NCBI GenBank assembly: GCA_965205255.1
Contig: OZ242051.1
Span: 2,666,001-2,730,000, forward strand
Length of the DNA stretch: 64,000 nucleotides
Reading direction: 5' to 3'
DNA from: G965205255 sp965205255
GTDB lineage: Bacteria > Pseudomonadota > Gammaproteobacteria > Pseudomonadales > Endozoicomonadaceae
Below are positions 48,886 to 58,508 of this stretch, piece after piece; position 1 is the stretch's first letter; each line of letters opens with the position of its first letter. The notes beneath the pieces are model-generated. The model ran no database searches, was not told the origin of the DNA, and saw nothing but the letters and a program-made list of their open reading frames with translations. The translations under genes were made by a program, and so were the position numbers.

Positions 48886-48980
48886 TATTTTGCATGCTTA
48901 CTGTATCATCAGGAAAGTGTTAGTGAATCCAGAAAAAAAAGTAAGGCTTCACAAGCACAGGTTTAGTAAGTCTGATTTAA

Positions 48981-49056
48981 GCGGGAATAGCTCAGCTGGT
49001 AGAGCACAACCTTGCCAAGGTTGGGGTCGCGAGTTCGAATCTCGTTTCCCGCTCCA
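48981..49056 (+). tRNA. tRNA-Gly(GCC)
   Basis: Acceptor stem GCGGGAA/TTCCCGC, D-arm GCTCAGCTGGTAGAGC, anticodon arm CAACC-TTGCCAA-GGTTG, T-loop GTTCGAATC, encoded CCA. Confidence 0.97.
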
Positions 49057-49114
49057 GTTATTAGAAGTTTTCGGGTGAAAATTAACTGATACTGTTGTAA
49101 GTGTATTTATATTT

Positions 49115-49190
<76 letters not shown>

Positions 49191-49290
49191 ATATTGTTTT
49201 AAACAAGTTCATCACTGTGCGAAATTTTTTCAAAGTCAGGGCATTCCAGTAAACTAGGATTAACCTTTTAAAGCATTTACATGATTGCGT

Positions 49291-49382
49291 ATTGTATAAA
49301 ATCCTATTTATAACTTCTTATTGGGCTACTTTTTTGATCTAGCTGTTATGCGTTAAAGTTCATCGCAACAGTTCGCTATTGC
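49291..49382 (+). repeat. dispersed repeat C, copy 2
   Basis: Matches 12963-13052. Just downstream, CATAACAGTAGTTAGAAGCA (from about 49411) resembles CATAACAGTAGTTGGAAAAA near 23254, so related fragments are scattered elsewhere. Confidence 0.6.
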
Positions 49383-49456
49383 TTGTTACTTTGCCTTTAA
49401 AAAGCATGCCCATAACAGTAGTTAGAAGCAGGCTTTGGTATTATTGAGTAGCCAGG

Positions 49457-49684
49457 TTAATAGGTAGAACAAAATCCGTCGGTTTCAGAACCGCTCATAG
49501 CTTTACAACTTCTGCTACAACAACCTAAGGGTTTGGCAACCTTGCAGGGACCGTGTGGCTTAATGCAGTGAAAATCTCCGGTGGTAGCAAGATTTAATAT
49601 CAAAGTTGTGTTTGTCGCAAAAGAAGTTTCCTGAATAACTGCCATTGAAGAGAGTAAGCAGATAATTATTGTTAATTTTTTCAT
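49457..49684 (-). CDS. small secreted cysteine-rich protein with knottin-like spacing
   Basis: A 75-residue protein. The ATG at 49684 follows GGAG by 9 bases; the frame to 49699 starts too early. Residues 1-23 are a signal peptide ending in an ATSF-like/FAT region. The mature part carries six cysteines at 40, 47, 55, 56, 60 and 72: C-x6-C-x7-CC-x3-C-x11-C. This order (C-C-CC-C-C) is the cystine frame of inhibitor-cystine-knot peptides such as conotoxins and spider toxins. No other similarity is claimed. It sits alone between the tRNA cluster and the MATE gene. Confidence 0.65.
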   Translation of the reverse strand: MKKLTIIICLLSSMAVIQETSFATNTTLILNLATTGDFHCIKPHGPCKVAKPLGCCSRSCKAMSGSETDGFCSTY

Positions 49685-49918
49685 TATAATAAACTCCATA
49701 GAATGTTTTTATGACTCCCAAAATAGGAGTTAATTATTGTTTGCGACTGAGAATAGCTCTTTTTTTATGAGAAAAAATAATGAAATATAGCTAGAAATAT
49801 ATAATTTTATACTGGGTGTAATAGTACAGGTATCCGTTTTGTGATGCTGAAGATGCGGATAATACAATTAACCTGATTTTTTTTAATAATCGAACATATT
49901 AGCAATGATAAATATCAA

Positions 49919-49954
49919 ATATCTTCTAAAAAAATTAATTTTTTTAGAAGATAT
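49919..49954. repeat. perfect 36-bp palindrome
   Basis: Two exact 18-base half-sites, ATATCTTCTAAAAAAATT and its complement. With the TAAACAG/CTGTTTA stem at 49961-49980 it follows the MATE gene and precedes the knottin-like gene, so it may terminate one or serve as operator for the other. Confidence 0.75.
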
Positions 49955-49996
49955 ACTTATTAAACAGATAATACTGTTTAGTTAAATCCAGCGTTA

Positions 49997-51325
49997 TTAA
50001 TATTCAGCATTATTCTGTTTCAAAAACTTGGGTATTCCCCAGCGCTGTAACATAAAGACCATCGACAGACTTCGCATAGCCATAAACAAAATCAAAGTTA
50101 TCCAGATGCCCTCATTTCCATAAGGGCGCATTAATAGTACTGCGGGAATAAAAATAAAAACAACTGAAAATAATATGCCATATTGCATTAAATCTGTACG
50201 ACCAAGACCAATAAACACACCATCGAGCCAGTAACCACAACCGGCTGCAAGCGGTAAAATAATCAGCCATATATAATAATGTGAGGCAATATACCTCACA
50301 TTTTCCAGTGATGTCATCATTGAAATAAAAGTTGTACTGCCTGCCCAAAGCACAAATGAACAAAGTGCTATCATGATGAAAGAACAAATACCTGTCACTT
50401 TTAACAACGAATAAAATTTGTTCACATCATGTTTACCTGTCGTTTCTCCAATCTTTGCTTCTGCTGCATTGGCAATCCCGTCTAAAAAACAGGCCGATAA
50501 CGTCAGAAGGTTTAACAGTAATGTATTGGCTGCTAGCACATCGGTTCCTTCTCTGGCTCCCCAAGCGCTGATCGTCAAAAATACCAGCAACAGACATAAA
50601 GTTCGAACAAACAATTGTTGGTTCACCTTTAACAGTTTTTTTATTTTTTGCCACCTAATCACAGACCTAAAACGGAAGGTTCCACTGAGTTGATGTTGTA
50701 CCCTGTACACCAGAAAAAAACTTAATATTAGTGCCCAGAAAGTAGCAATTAGACTTCCATAAGCAACTCCTGATGTATAAAATTTCAAGCCTATAACAAA
50801 CCATAAATCGAGGATAATGTTAACAATATTGGTAAACAGTACAAGAATCAATGGTGCTTTTGCCTGTTGCAGACCAAGTAACCATCCAAGTATTACCATA
50901 TTGGCCAAACTAGCCGGTGCAGAAAATATGCGTATCCAGAAAAAGATTCGCATTTGCACCAGAACATCCGGCGTGGCTCCATAAAATCTTTCAGCAATAA
51001 ATAGCACTGGCGCACTTATAAGAATTAAAAATAACCCAATAACAAAAGAAATAAATAAGCCCTGAACCAAGACGTCTCTGACCTGCTGGTGGTTGCCTGC
51101 CCCATAAGCTGGAGCGGTAACAGATGTGGTACCCATCCGTAAAAAACCAAAAATCCAAGTAATAAAGAAAAACAGTTCAGCACCCAGAGCTACACCACTG
51201 ATAAATACAGATGAATGCAAATGCCCCAGAACGGCTGTATCTACAATACCCAGCAAAGGAACGGAAATGTTTGACAATGCTACCGGAAAAGCAAAAAAAA
51301 GAATTTTTTTATAGAGTGAGTTCAA
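49997..51325 (-). CDS. dinF: MATE-family efflux transporter, DinF type
   Basis: A 442-residue inner-membrane antiporter with twelve predicted helices. The N-terminus FPVALSNISVPLLGIVDTAV and the VLGHL segment, FLRMGTTSVTAPAYGAGN and IANAAEAKIGETTG are characteristic of the DinF branch. Such proteins export cationic or toxic organic compounds using Na+ or H+; the substrate here is unknown. In E. coli dinF follows lexA; here it stands alone. Confidence 0.88.
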   Translation of the reverse strand: MNSLYKKILFFAFPVALSNISVPLLGIVDTAVLGHLHSSVFISGVALGAELFFFITWIFGFLRMGTTSVTAPAYGAGNHQQVRDVLVQGLFISFVIGLFLILISAPVLFIAERFYGATPDVLVQMRIFFWIRIFSAPASLANMVILGWLLGLQQAKAPLILVLFTNIVNIILDLWFVIGLKFYTSGVAYGSLIATFWALILSFFLVYRVQHQLSGTFRFRSVIRWQKIKKLLKVNQQLFVRTLCLLLVFLTISAWGAREGTDVLAANTLLLNLLTLSACFLDGIANAAEAKIGETTGKHDVNKFYSLLKVTGICSFIMIALCSFVLWAGSTTFISMMTSLENVRYIASHYYIWLIILPLAAGCGYWLDGVFIGLGRTDLMQYGILFSVVFIFIPAVLLMRPYGNEGIWITLILFMAMRSLSMVFMLQRWGIPKFLKQNNAEY

Positions 51326-51429
51326 CGTATTTCCTTTATTTATTACTTGAATGAAGACAGAATATCAGATAGTCGGCGTCAGCAAACAGGTGTGCCGGTC
51401 GGTGGTTTACTAAGAGTTGGGAAAATATG

Positions 51430-51564
51430 CTAATAAGGATAACCAAAAGCAGATTTAAGACCATGTTTTGTACTACCAATACTGTGGACAGTTTTTATAA
51501 AACCTAATGCCTGTGTTGTAAGGTTGGTGTTTAATGGCAAGTTAGGGTCAATGCCGAAAATACC
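51430..51564 (-). pseudogene. orphan C-terminal ORF fragment inside an inverted-repeat element
   Basis: About 44 codons without a start, ending GLKSAFGYPY. A coherent reading (GIDPNLPLNTNLTTQALGF then IKTVHSIGSTKH) suggests the tail of a lost gene, perhaps a transposase. Most of it lies within the inverted repeats at 51475-51631. Confidence 0.35.
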
Positions 51565-51631
51565 CTATAACGCCACAGTCCTTGAAGCTACTGTACAAAA
51601 ACTGTCTGAAGTATTGGTACTACAATACTTG
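51475..51631. mobile_element. short inverted-repeat element
   Basis: Ends of about 30 bp match in inverted orientation (GTACTACCAATACTGTGGAC against GTAGTACCAATACTTCAGAC, both followed by AGTTTTT). The size of about 157 bp fits a MITE or an internally deleted insertion sequence. Confidence 0.6.
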
Positions 51632-51965
51632 GGGCATTTTTACGCAACAATAATCCTGTACTTGCTAAGGTCTGTATAGAACATCGCCAACTTTTTCATC
51701 ATTCATGTTCAAATCTAATCTTTTAAAAAGTTTGCACATGAGGTGTGGGTTACGTTTGCGCTGTATCTAGCTGGCAATGAAAATCATTGTAGAGGTATCC
51801 ATGTTTTTTGTCTTTCTAACCTTTAACTTCATGAGGTTAAGCATTGTAAACGACGCATTAATATGAGTGTAAAACGCCTCTTTCCTTAAGCGAGTGACAA
51901 TGAGTTAAGCTGGTATACTGTCTGGTATCACGAATGAAAAACTCAACTTGAAAATGCGCTCTGTA

Positions 51966-52202
51966 CTAGGTAATCAGAGTTTTGCCATCCAGATTATAGG
52001 CAGTGTTAGCCTGAAGGTCGATAATACTGATTGAAAACAGTTCAAGACCATGTTCACGAGCCACTGTTTTACCATGAAGAAATGTAGCCAGTCGATCCAT
52101 CTTTTTACCGATTATTTCCATAAAGCAGGTATTGATAGCTGTAATTATTATTTTTTTCCCTAGTAGTTGTTGAGTTAAGCAAATGAAAGTTAAAATCTGC
52201 AC
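51966..52202 (-). pseudogene. probable IS4-like transposase fragment
   Basis: A 78-codon frame with KKMDRLATFLHGKTVAREHG and LELFSISIIDLQANTAYNLD. The pattern (GLE-x-S-x-x-x-x-D-x-x-x-x-TAY-L) resembles the DDE-proximal part of some IS4-type transposases. No ribosome site; it lies in IS debris, beside palindromic repeat A. Otherwise I see no gene in 51326-52588. Confidence 0.4.
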
Positions 52203-52331
52203 AATTGACGCTTTGCTGGTACCATCGACTCAGACATTATTTATTGATCTTACAGTAACGACTAAAAATTCTGGACGTTACTCTATCATGAACAATCATC
52301 TGTATTAATAGCAATACTACCATAAACGTAT

Positions 52332-52470
52332 TTTGTTGTTTTTTTTACGCTACATATTGCCTCTTGAATCTTATTTACTGTGTCTTCCATGAGTTACCTT
52401 CTGGTCGTGTTGTTGAATAAACAGATAATACTCATGGAAAGCAATGAATCAAAATGTGTCAGAAGTATTG
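52332..52470. repeat. dispersed palindromic repeat A, copy 2
   Basis: Matches 3067-3204. The facing arms are CTTCCATGAGTTACCT and AGATAATACTCATGGAA, less perfect than in copy 1. On the minus strand it contains a short frame starting MEDTVNKIQEAICSVKK, also present in copy 1 as MEDTVNKILEAMSSVKK, which hints at an insertion-sequence origin. Confidence 0.75.
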
Positions 52471-52588
52471 ATACTACATATTTCTTGCTTTTTTTATAAA
52501 AAATGAGTAGCCTTTGAAAGCATAGTGAAATATATTTTACATAAAGTTTAGTTATCTATACTAATCCAATTATCTACTGTTTAACATC

Positions 52589-53029
52589 ATGCCAGTATCA
52601 TCTACTGTTATTGCGAATGAATTTATAAGGCTTGCCGGCGAAAAGTGCAGGCAGCTGACGAATATGCAATTGCAAAAACTGGTTTTCATTGCCAATGGTT
52701 TTATGCTTGGACTTTTTGGTCGACCACTTTATCGTGAAGAAAGTCGGGCTTGGCAATGGGGGCCGGTTATTCCTGAGCTTTATGACATACTTCGAACGTA
52801 TGGAAGAAATGTAGTAACAGAAAATATTGAAACGAAAGATCAGATGCCCTCAGATGCTAATGATGAAAAAAATATAATTAAAGCTGTTTGGGTAGCTTAT
52901 GGACATATGACTGCCAGTCAGTTATCCGCTTTAACCCACCAGCCCAATACGCCATGGAAAAACACTTGGGAAAGAAATAAATTTGGTACGATCAGCAATT
53001 CTTTAATTGAAAACTACTATAGTCAGTAG
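52589..53029 (+). CDS. Panacea/DUF4065 (SocA-like) domain protein, candidate antitoxin
   Basis: A 146-residue protein that matches the Panacea domain along its whole length: an N-terminal NEFIRLAGEKCRQLTNMQLQ with KLVFIANGFMLGLF, then REESRAWQWGPVIPELYDIL, and a C-terminal ASQLSALTHQPNTPWKNTW. These SocA/GepA-type proteins are antitoxins in many bacterial toxin-antitoxin and phage-defence modules. The ATG at 52589 has no obvious ribosome site. The next gene starts 8 bp downstream and encodes a small membrane protein, the expected arrangement for such a pair. Confidence 0.85.
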   Translation: MPVSSTVIANEFIRLAGEKCRQLTNMQLQKLVFIANGFMLGLFGRPLYREESRAWQWGPVIPELYDILRTYGRNVVTENIETKDQMPSDANDEKNIIKAVWVAYGHMTASQLSALTHQPNTPWKNTWERNKFGTISNSLIENYYSQ

Positions 53030-53037
53030 GTTAACTT

Positions 53038-53457
53038 ATGGCAGAATCTGGCAATAGTTATAATGATCTTCTTTCCAGGGTACAGAAAAAAGCTGATAAA
53101 GAGAACAAAGCATTAACGCAAGAATCAGAAATCCCCTGGAGTGATCCCGTAAGCCCTATGATTGATGTGGTCAATAGCTACTGGAAACAACGCTTCAAGC
53201 AGGAACTTGTTGAAATAAAAGATACACACAAATTACGCAAGAAATTTTCTTTGCGGATGTTTCGGTTAACCTGTTGCTGGTTATTTGTTATTGTCTGTTT
53301 TTTGATTGCCTCAGGTTTACATAAAATTGATGATTTTGATCTTCCTTCAAGTGTTCTGATTGCTCTTATTACCTCAACAACGGCTGCTGTTATAGGATTG
53401 TTTGTTCGTGGCAACAAGTGGTTGGAACCCGTAAGCAAAGAGAAAAACTCACAATAA
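53038..53457 (+). CDS. small two-TM protein, candidate toxin paired with Panacea protein
   Basis: A 139-residue protein I cannot assign to a named family. The first 75 residues are polar and Lys/Glu-rich; two hydrophobic helices follow (about 79-96 and 103-122), then a short charged tail. AGG lies 7 bases before the ATG. Known Panacea antitoxins neutralise diverse toxins, some membrane-active, so linkage makes this the likely partner. The toxin role is inference. Confidence 0.65.
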   Translation: MAESGNSYNDLLSRVQKKADKENKALTQESEIPWSDPVSPMIDVVNSYWKQRFKQELVEIKDTHKLRKKFSLRMFRLTCCWLFVIVCFLIASGLHKIDDFDLPSSVLIALITSTTAAVIGLFVRGNKWLEPVSKEKNSQ

Positions 53458-53536
53458 ATCGTGCCCTTATTTCCGTATATATAAATTTAAATTGTATATA
53501 CCCTGCAACTTTTAGAAAAAGGCCTGAATATTCATC

Positions 53537-53565
53537 TTTAAGAGTCGGTCATACTCGCTTATAAT
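53537..53565 (+). promoter_or_regulatory. possible mutS promoter
   Basis: TTTAAG, 17 bp, then a perfect TATAAT at 53560-53565, about 43 bp before the mutS ATG. The -35 box is a poor match. Confidence 0.42.
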
Positions 53566-53607
53566 CACGATGTTTATTTCAGACTTTTGAATGCAAAAGA
53601 GCTAATT

Positions 53608-56232
53608 ATGACCACAGCTGTTTCCAGTAACTCATCGCATACACCAATGATGCGCCAGTATCTGACCATAAAAAAAGAACATTCAACCCAACTATTGTTT
53701 TACCGGATGGGTGATTTTTACGAGTTATTCTTTGATGATGCAAAAAAAGCAGCACAGCTACTGGACATAACTCTAACGGCCAGAGGGCATTCTTCTGGCC
53801 AGCCAATCCCTATGGCAGGAATTCCTTATCACGCTGCAGAAGGGTATCTGGTAAGACTGGTCAGACACGGTGAGTCTGTAGCTATTTGCGAACAAACCGG
53901 CGATCCGGCTACAACAAAAGGTCCGGTTGAGCGAAAAGTTGTTCGGGTTATTACACCTGGAACAATAAGCGATGAGGCACTTCTTGAGGAGCAACAGGAT
54001 AACTGGTTGGCAGCACTGGATATTCAGCATAACAGGTTTGGATTTGCCGTTATGGATATTACTACAGGGCGGTTTCACGTTGCTGAATTTGATAATACTG
54101 AACGGTTATTTGCAGAAATTCAACGATTAAATCCTGCTGAATTGTTAATAAATGAAAGCCTGACTTATCCGGAAAGTATTACTTTGCGCAAAAGTATTCA
54201 GACTCGCGCTGCATGGCATTTTGATTATGATAATGCTTACGATACATTAATTAAACAGTTGAAAACCCAAAGTCTTGATGGTTTTGGTTGTCATGAACTC
54301 ACTGTGGGAATAAATGCCGCCGGTTGTCTTTTGCAATATGCCAAAGAGATGCAACGCGGTCCATTACCTCATGTTAACACACTGATTGTTGATCAGCGTG
54401 ATCAGTTTGTTGTATTAGATGCAGCCTCACAGTGCAATCTTGAATTAACCTGCAATCTCAAGGGGACCAAAAGCAATACGCTACTTTCGGTATTGGATAA
54501 TTGCGCTACAGCAATGGGTAGCCGTTTGCTCAGGCGCTGGATTGGACAACCGATTCGCCATATGCAAACACTCCACAACAGGCAACAAAGCATTACTGAG
54601 CTACTAAATAATTATCAGTTTGAACCTGTTTATGAAATACTCAAAAGTATCGGAGATATTGAACGAATTCTCAGTCGGATAGCTTTACGCACGGCTCGGC
54701 CACGCGACTTATTACGGCTATCAATGGCGCTGTCACAACTTCCTCTATTACAGGTACAGTTTGATGAGTTATCGCATCCTCACCTGAAAGCACTTGGCAC
54801 GCATATTGGTGAGTTTCCGGAGCAGGCCGCTTTGCTAAAAAAGGCCATTTGCGATAATCCTCCTGTTGTCATTCGTGATGGTGGCGTTATTGCCGACGGT
54901 TATGACAGTGAGCTGGATGAACTCAGGTCAATCAGTCAAAACGCCGGAGACCATCTACTCGGTATAGAAAAGCGAGAGAAAGAACGCACACAATTATCGA
55001 CATTGAAAGTTGGCTACAACCGGGTTCACGGCTATTTTATCGAAGTGAGTCGCCGTGAGGCTGATCAGGCACCTGTAGACTATGTTCGTCGTCAAACGCT
55101 AAAAAATACTGAGCGATTTATTACGCCTGAACTCAAAGTTTTTGAAGATAAAGCGCTTTCAGCAAAAAGCAGAGCGCTAATCCGAGAAAAATATTTGTAT
55201 GAAACTCTGGTAGCTACTTTGGCTGAGGAGATAGATTTACTGCAAAAAAGTGCATCTGCAATTGCAGAGCTTGATGTACTTACAACCCTGACAGCGTGCG
55301 CTGATAAACTAAACTTTACCTGCCCAACTTTAACCACTGATCTTAAAATAGAAATAAAAGATGGTCGCCACCCAGTTGTTGAACAAGTATTAAACGAACC
55401 CTTTATTGCGAATAGTCTTTCCCTGAATCATAAAAGGCAAATGCTGATAATTACCGGTCCCAATATGGGAGGTAAATCAACTTACATGCGCCAATGTGCA
55501 TTAATAACATTGATGGCACATATTGGCAGTTATGTGCCGGCATCTCAGGCAGTAATAGGCATTGTTGATCGTATATTTACAAGAATAGGGTCTTCTGATG
55601 ACTTATCCGGTGGTCGCTCAACTTTTATGGTTGAGATGACCGAAACTGCAAATATATTAAATAATGCAACACAAAACAGCCTAGTTTTAATGGATGAAGT
55701 TGGTCGCGGAACCAGCACCTTTGATGGTTTATCCTTGGCATGGGCGGCGGCTGTTCATCTGGCAGCTCATACTAAAGCATTTACATTATTTGCAACCCAT
55801 TATTTTGAGCTGACTCAGTTACAAAACAAGATAAAGAATGTAATTAACGTACATTTAGATGCTACAAAGCATGATGAACGTATTGTGTTTCTTCATGCGG
55901 TAAAAGAGGGGCCAGCCAGTCAAAGTTACGGATTACAGGTCGCACAGCTGGCAGGTGTCCCTCAGTCGGTTATAACAGAAGCGCAACGCATGCTTGATAC
56001 GCTGGAGCAAAACATACCTCCTGAGACAGTTGAGCTAAAAATAAAGCCACAAAAAAGCAAGCAGGCAAATAATAGTTTAATGCAGGTTGATTTGTTTTCT
56101 TCTGAACCTCACCCTGTTATTGAGGCTATTAAGTCAATAACTCCTGATAACATAACCCCGAAAGAAGCCCACGCCCTTCTTTATCAATGGAAAGGCATGC
56201 TGGCCTCTGTTGCAAATCTGAAGGTTAACTGA
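53608..56232 (+). CDS. mutS: DNA mismatch repair protein MutS
   Basis: The mismatch-recognition ATPase of methyl-directed repair. The ATG at 53608 (GAG 8 bases upstream) is preferred to the TTG at 53587, giving 874 residues. The mismatch-reading motif is [14 protein letters not shown] near residue 30 (Phe inserts beside the mismatch). The ATPase domain has [13 protein letters not shown] (Walker A, about 616), [25 protein letters not shown] (Walker B and signature) and FATHYFEL. The C-terminal tetramerisation tail is retained. Confidence 0.98.
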   Translation: MTTAVSSNSSHTPMMRQYLTIKKEHSTQLLFYRMGDFYELFFDDAKKAAQLLDITLTARGHSSGQPIPMAGIPYHAAEGYLVRLVRHGESVAICEQTGDPATTKGPVERKVVRVITPGTISDEALLEEQQDNWLAALDIQHNRFGFAVMDITTGRFHVAEFDNTERLFAEIQRLNPAELLINESLTYPESITLRKSIQTRAAWHFDYDNAYDTLIKQLKTQSLDGFGCHELTVGINAAGCLLQYAKEMQRGPLPHVNTLIVDQRDQFVVLDAASQCNLELTCNLKGTKSNTLLSVLDNCATAMGSRLLRRWIGQPIRHMQTLHNRQQSITELLNNYQFEPVYEILKSIGDIERILSRIALRTARPRDLLRLSMALSQLPLLQVQFDELSHPHLKALGTHIGEFPEQAALLKKAICDNPPVVIRDGGVIADGYDSELDELRSISQNAGDHLLGIEKREKERTQLSTLKVGYNRVHGYFIEVSRREADQAPVDYVRRQTLKNTERFITPELKVFEDKALSAKSRALIREKYLYETLVATLAEEIDLLQKSASAIAELDVLTTLTACADKLNFTCPTLTTDLKIEIKDGRHPVVEQVLNEPFIANSLSLNHKRQMLIITGPNMGGKSTYMRQCALITLMAHIGSYVPASQAVIGIVDRIFTRIGSSDDLSGGRSTFMVEMTETANILNNATQNSLVLMDEVGRGTSTFDGLSLAWAAAVHLAAHTKAFTLFATHYFELTQLQNKIKNVINVHLDATKHDERIVFLHAVKEGPASQSYGLQVAQLAGVPQSVITEAQRMLDTLEQNIPPETVELKIKPQKSKQANNSLMQVDLFSSEPHPVIEAIKSITPDNITPKEAHALLYQWKGMLASVANLKVN

Positions 56233-56279
56233 ACGCTGGATTAAACTAACAAGTACAATAGGCTATTTTTTAAAAAATG

Positions 56280-56310
56280 AGTCAACTGTCGTTACCCTTC
56301 ACAGTTGACT
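56280..56310 (+). repeat. 10-bp stem-loop after mutS
   Basis: AGTCAACTGT and ACAGTTGACT with an 11-base loop, 48 bp past the mutS stop. There is no T-tract on the + strand; on the minus strand CATTTTTT follows. Possible 3' processing site or minus-strand terminator. Confidence 0.5.
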
Positions 56311-56510
56311 GAGAAAACAAGATATACGATACAAGCACTCAATGATAAGTGTTTTGCTGTTACGGACAGGGTATTGCAGGTGAAGTGGGTCTGATACAAA
56401 GCGAGTCCATTTTCTGAGAGAGAAGATGCAGTAAAAAGCTTACCTTGAATCATTCTTTGCAATGAAGGTAATTTCTTAACTATGATGTAAACTACATCAG
56501 AGATTATCCC

Positions 56511-57413
56511 ATGATAAATATACGAGTTTTTACTGTAATTACACTTGGTTTTTTATTACCGATTGCCAGTAGTGTTAATGCGCAACTAGGTTCATTCACC
56601 CTTACTAATTTGCTGAATCACCCTGTTGAAGCTACCTTTTCATTTGTTAACATTCAGGCTAAGAAGACAATTACTATTCAGCCGAACGATACATTTCATA
56701 TTCATTGGCTGACCTCTTCAGTGAACAGAAGGCTTGCAGGTTTCACACTGAAAGAAAAAAACAATGCTTTTCCGGCAATGATGACAGGCTCTGTTAATGT
56801 AAGAAACGAAGGAGTGTATGCTGTAGGGGCAATTAAGTCTATGCAGTACCCTCTTTTTAGTTTCAATTATGCAATACACAAGAGTGCTGTTGTATTTGGT
56901 GGTTCTGAATCTATTACTATGGAACTAACGGGACATTCACTAAGTGGTTCTTATAAGAACAGTTGTAAAAATATTGTGATTAAAGGTAATGAAATGCATG
57001 CAATATGTGCAATAGGGCCACAATGGCATGAGGGACGTGATGGCTATTATTGTAATCATCTGGCGCATTATAAAGCTACTTTTATAGGAATAAAAGCGTT
57101 GGCCAAGGCAACTTTTCAAGGAAATTTCTCGTTGAATCCTAACAACGGGTGGTGTTATAGAAGAACGCATTGTTTTAACTTGGGGGGCATGGAGAAAAAC
57201 CTGCCATCAGGCACTTATCTCAAATCTAGTGTTATGGCTTCTTTTGATCAGATACATCATCTGCTTGTTGCAGCTAAAATTTCAAACATCATTTATACAG
57301 AAAGCGATGGTATGTGTGGAGATATAACGTATTTTTCCATGCTTGATCTTACAGAAAAAAGCTGTAAAGACATTATCTGGGACAAAGATAATCAACTTGC
57401 GTGTAACAATTAA
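56511..57413 (+). CDS. exported cysteine-containing protein of unknown function
   Basis: A 300-residue protein with a signal peptide (about 1-25, ending SSVNAQ). The N-terminal 120 residues are strand-rich and lack Cys. From about 150 there are many Cys: SGSYKNSCKNIVIKGNEMHA and ICAIGPQ, then DGYYCNH, a CYRRTHC pair, GMCGD, and a final SCKDIIW ... LACNN. The spacing S-C-x-x-I-x-x-x-G-x-x-x-x-A-x-C recalls cyanovirin-N-type lectin repeats, but I see only one clear unit. It may be a secreted binding protein; no enzyme motif is visible. Confidence 0.6.
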   Translation: MINIRVFTVITLGFLLPIASSVNAQLGSFTLTNLLNHPVEATFSFVNIQAKKTITIQPNDTFHIHWLTSSVNRRLAGFTLKEKNNAFPAMMTGSVNVRNEGVYAVGAIKSMQYPLFSFNYAIHKSAVVFGGSESITMELTGHSLSGSYKNSCKNIVIKGNEMHAICAIGPQWHEGRDGYYCNHLAHYKATFIGIKALAKATFQGNFSLNPNNGWCYRRTHCFNLGGMEKNLPSGTYLKSSVMASFDQIHHLLVAAKISNIIYTESDGMCGDITYFSMLDLTEKSCKDIIWDKDNQLACNN

Positions 57414-57540
57414 CTCGCTTGAACTCTATACACAAATCCGTACTTTGATATGGTTTATGTATATATGGCAAGATAATAATAAACCTATCTAATTATTTCT
57501 TTTAGCATAAAATTTAAATTTACTTTGCCGGATATTTTAG

Positions 57541-57984
57541 TCAAGAAAACAACTTCATCACAATATCAACTGGAAAGCCACGGTATTGTAAAAAACGGAT
57601 CTGCTTATGTTTTTCTTTAGGATTTAGTGGATAGGCCTTACCAAATTTTTTATAGCGGGTGCTTTCTGCCAGTGCCTGCCAATCCACTGCCTCCATCTTT
57701 AATGCATCTCTGATTACTTCGGCAGAAATACCTTTTTGTTCCAGCTCCTGTTTAATACGCACAGGCCCCTTACCTCTGCTGATATGCTGACGAACAAAAC
57801 TTTCAGCAAACCGATCATTCTTCAATAGCCTTTCCTGCTCCAACTCATCTAGGACAGTTTGTACTAATTTGTAATCTTTGCTTAGCATCTGTAGTTTTTT
57901 GTCCAGTGACTCACGTGAGTAATCTCGTTGTGCTAACAGGCTAATAGCAGATTGTTTTAATATTTCCAGAGATAATGTTTTCAT
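57541..57984 (-). CDS. recX: recombination regulator RecX
   Basis: A 147-residue helical protein that inhibits RecA filament extension. The family pattern is seen: SLLAQRDYSRESLDKKL, then ELEQERLLKNDRFAESFVR, SRGKGPVRIKQELEQKGIS and a C-terminal KHKQIRFLQYRGFPVDIVMK. recA, usually adjacent, is not in this window; mutS lies 1.3 kb away on the other strand. It is convergent with the exported protein. Confidence 0.93.
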   Translation of the reverse strand: MKTLSLEILKQSAISLLAQRDYSRESLDKKLQMLSKDYKLVQTVLDELEQERLLKNDRFAESFVRQHISRGKGPVRIKQELEQKGISAEVIRDALKMEAVDWQALAESTRYKKFGKAYPLNPKEKHKQIRFLQYRGFPVDIVMKLFS

Positions 57985-58148
57985 TATTGGAGTTTTATAG
58001 TCCGTTGTTATGAAAAGGCATCACCTTAACACCTTATTTGAGTATTAATGTGTTTGTGTGGGTTAGCCGATTCGCTTGGTTAATATAAAAGATAACGTCT
58101 CTCGAAGTAATGCTTTGGACTGTGATAGGTTTATAATAGTAGTTAACC

Positions 58149-58313
58149 TGCGTTCTATGTAAGAGGAATTTTGTTTCAATGGTTGTATGTGTTTTGCATG
58201 CATTTTCAGCAACTCACAAAATAAATGGCTTTGCTTTTTTAGAAAAAGATGGTTCTCTGGTTAGTAAAACGCTTATAAAATAAGATGTACACGGATTCCT
58301 TACGTCGAACTCA
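58149..58313 (+). mobile_element. MITE-like element, copy 2 (IS982-type ends)
   Basis: Matches 42466-42634 (for example GTTTCAATGGTTGTATGT and CTTATAAAATAAGATGTA). The ends TGCGTTCTATGTAAG and, complemented, TGAGTTCGACGTAAG form an imperfect inverted repeat like that of the nearby IS982. The rest of 57985-58508 shows no gene. Confidence 0.65.
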
Positions 58314-58508
58314 CAAAAAATAGAAACAGGTTTTGGTATTACTACTCTCATTAACTTAAATTAAGCGAATGGAAAAGGGCTCTTGTTATCACTTTAGTGA
58401 TGGGTTGTTGTGAAAAAAAACCTAGGTAGTTATTGTTACAAATTATCTATTCCTCTCTGGAGTCTGGAACTGTTGTTTTTGTTAGTATTAATGCTGACAT
58501 TAAATAAT

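Noticed and set aside
48890..49078. 62-codon frame spanning the tRNA-Gly gene
   Set aside because: It reads through a clear tRNA and has no independent support.
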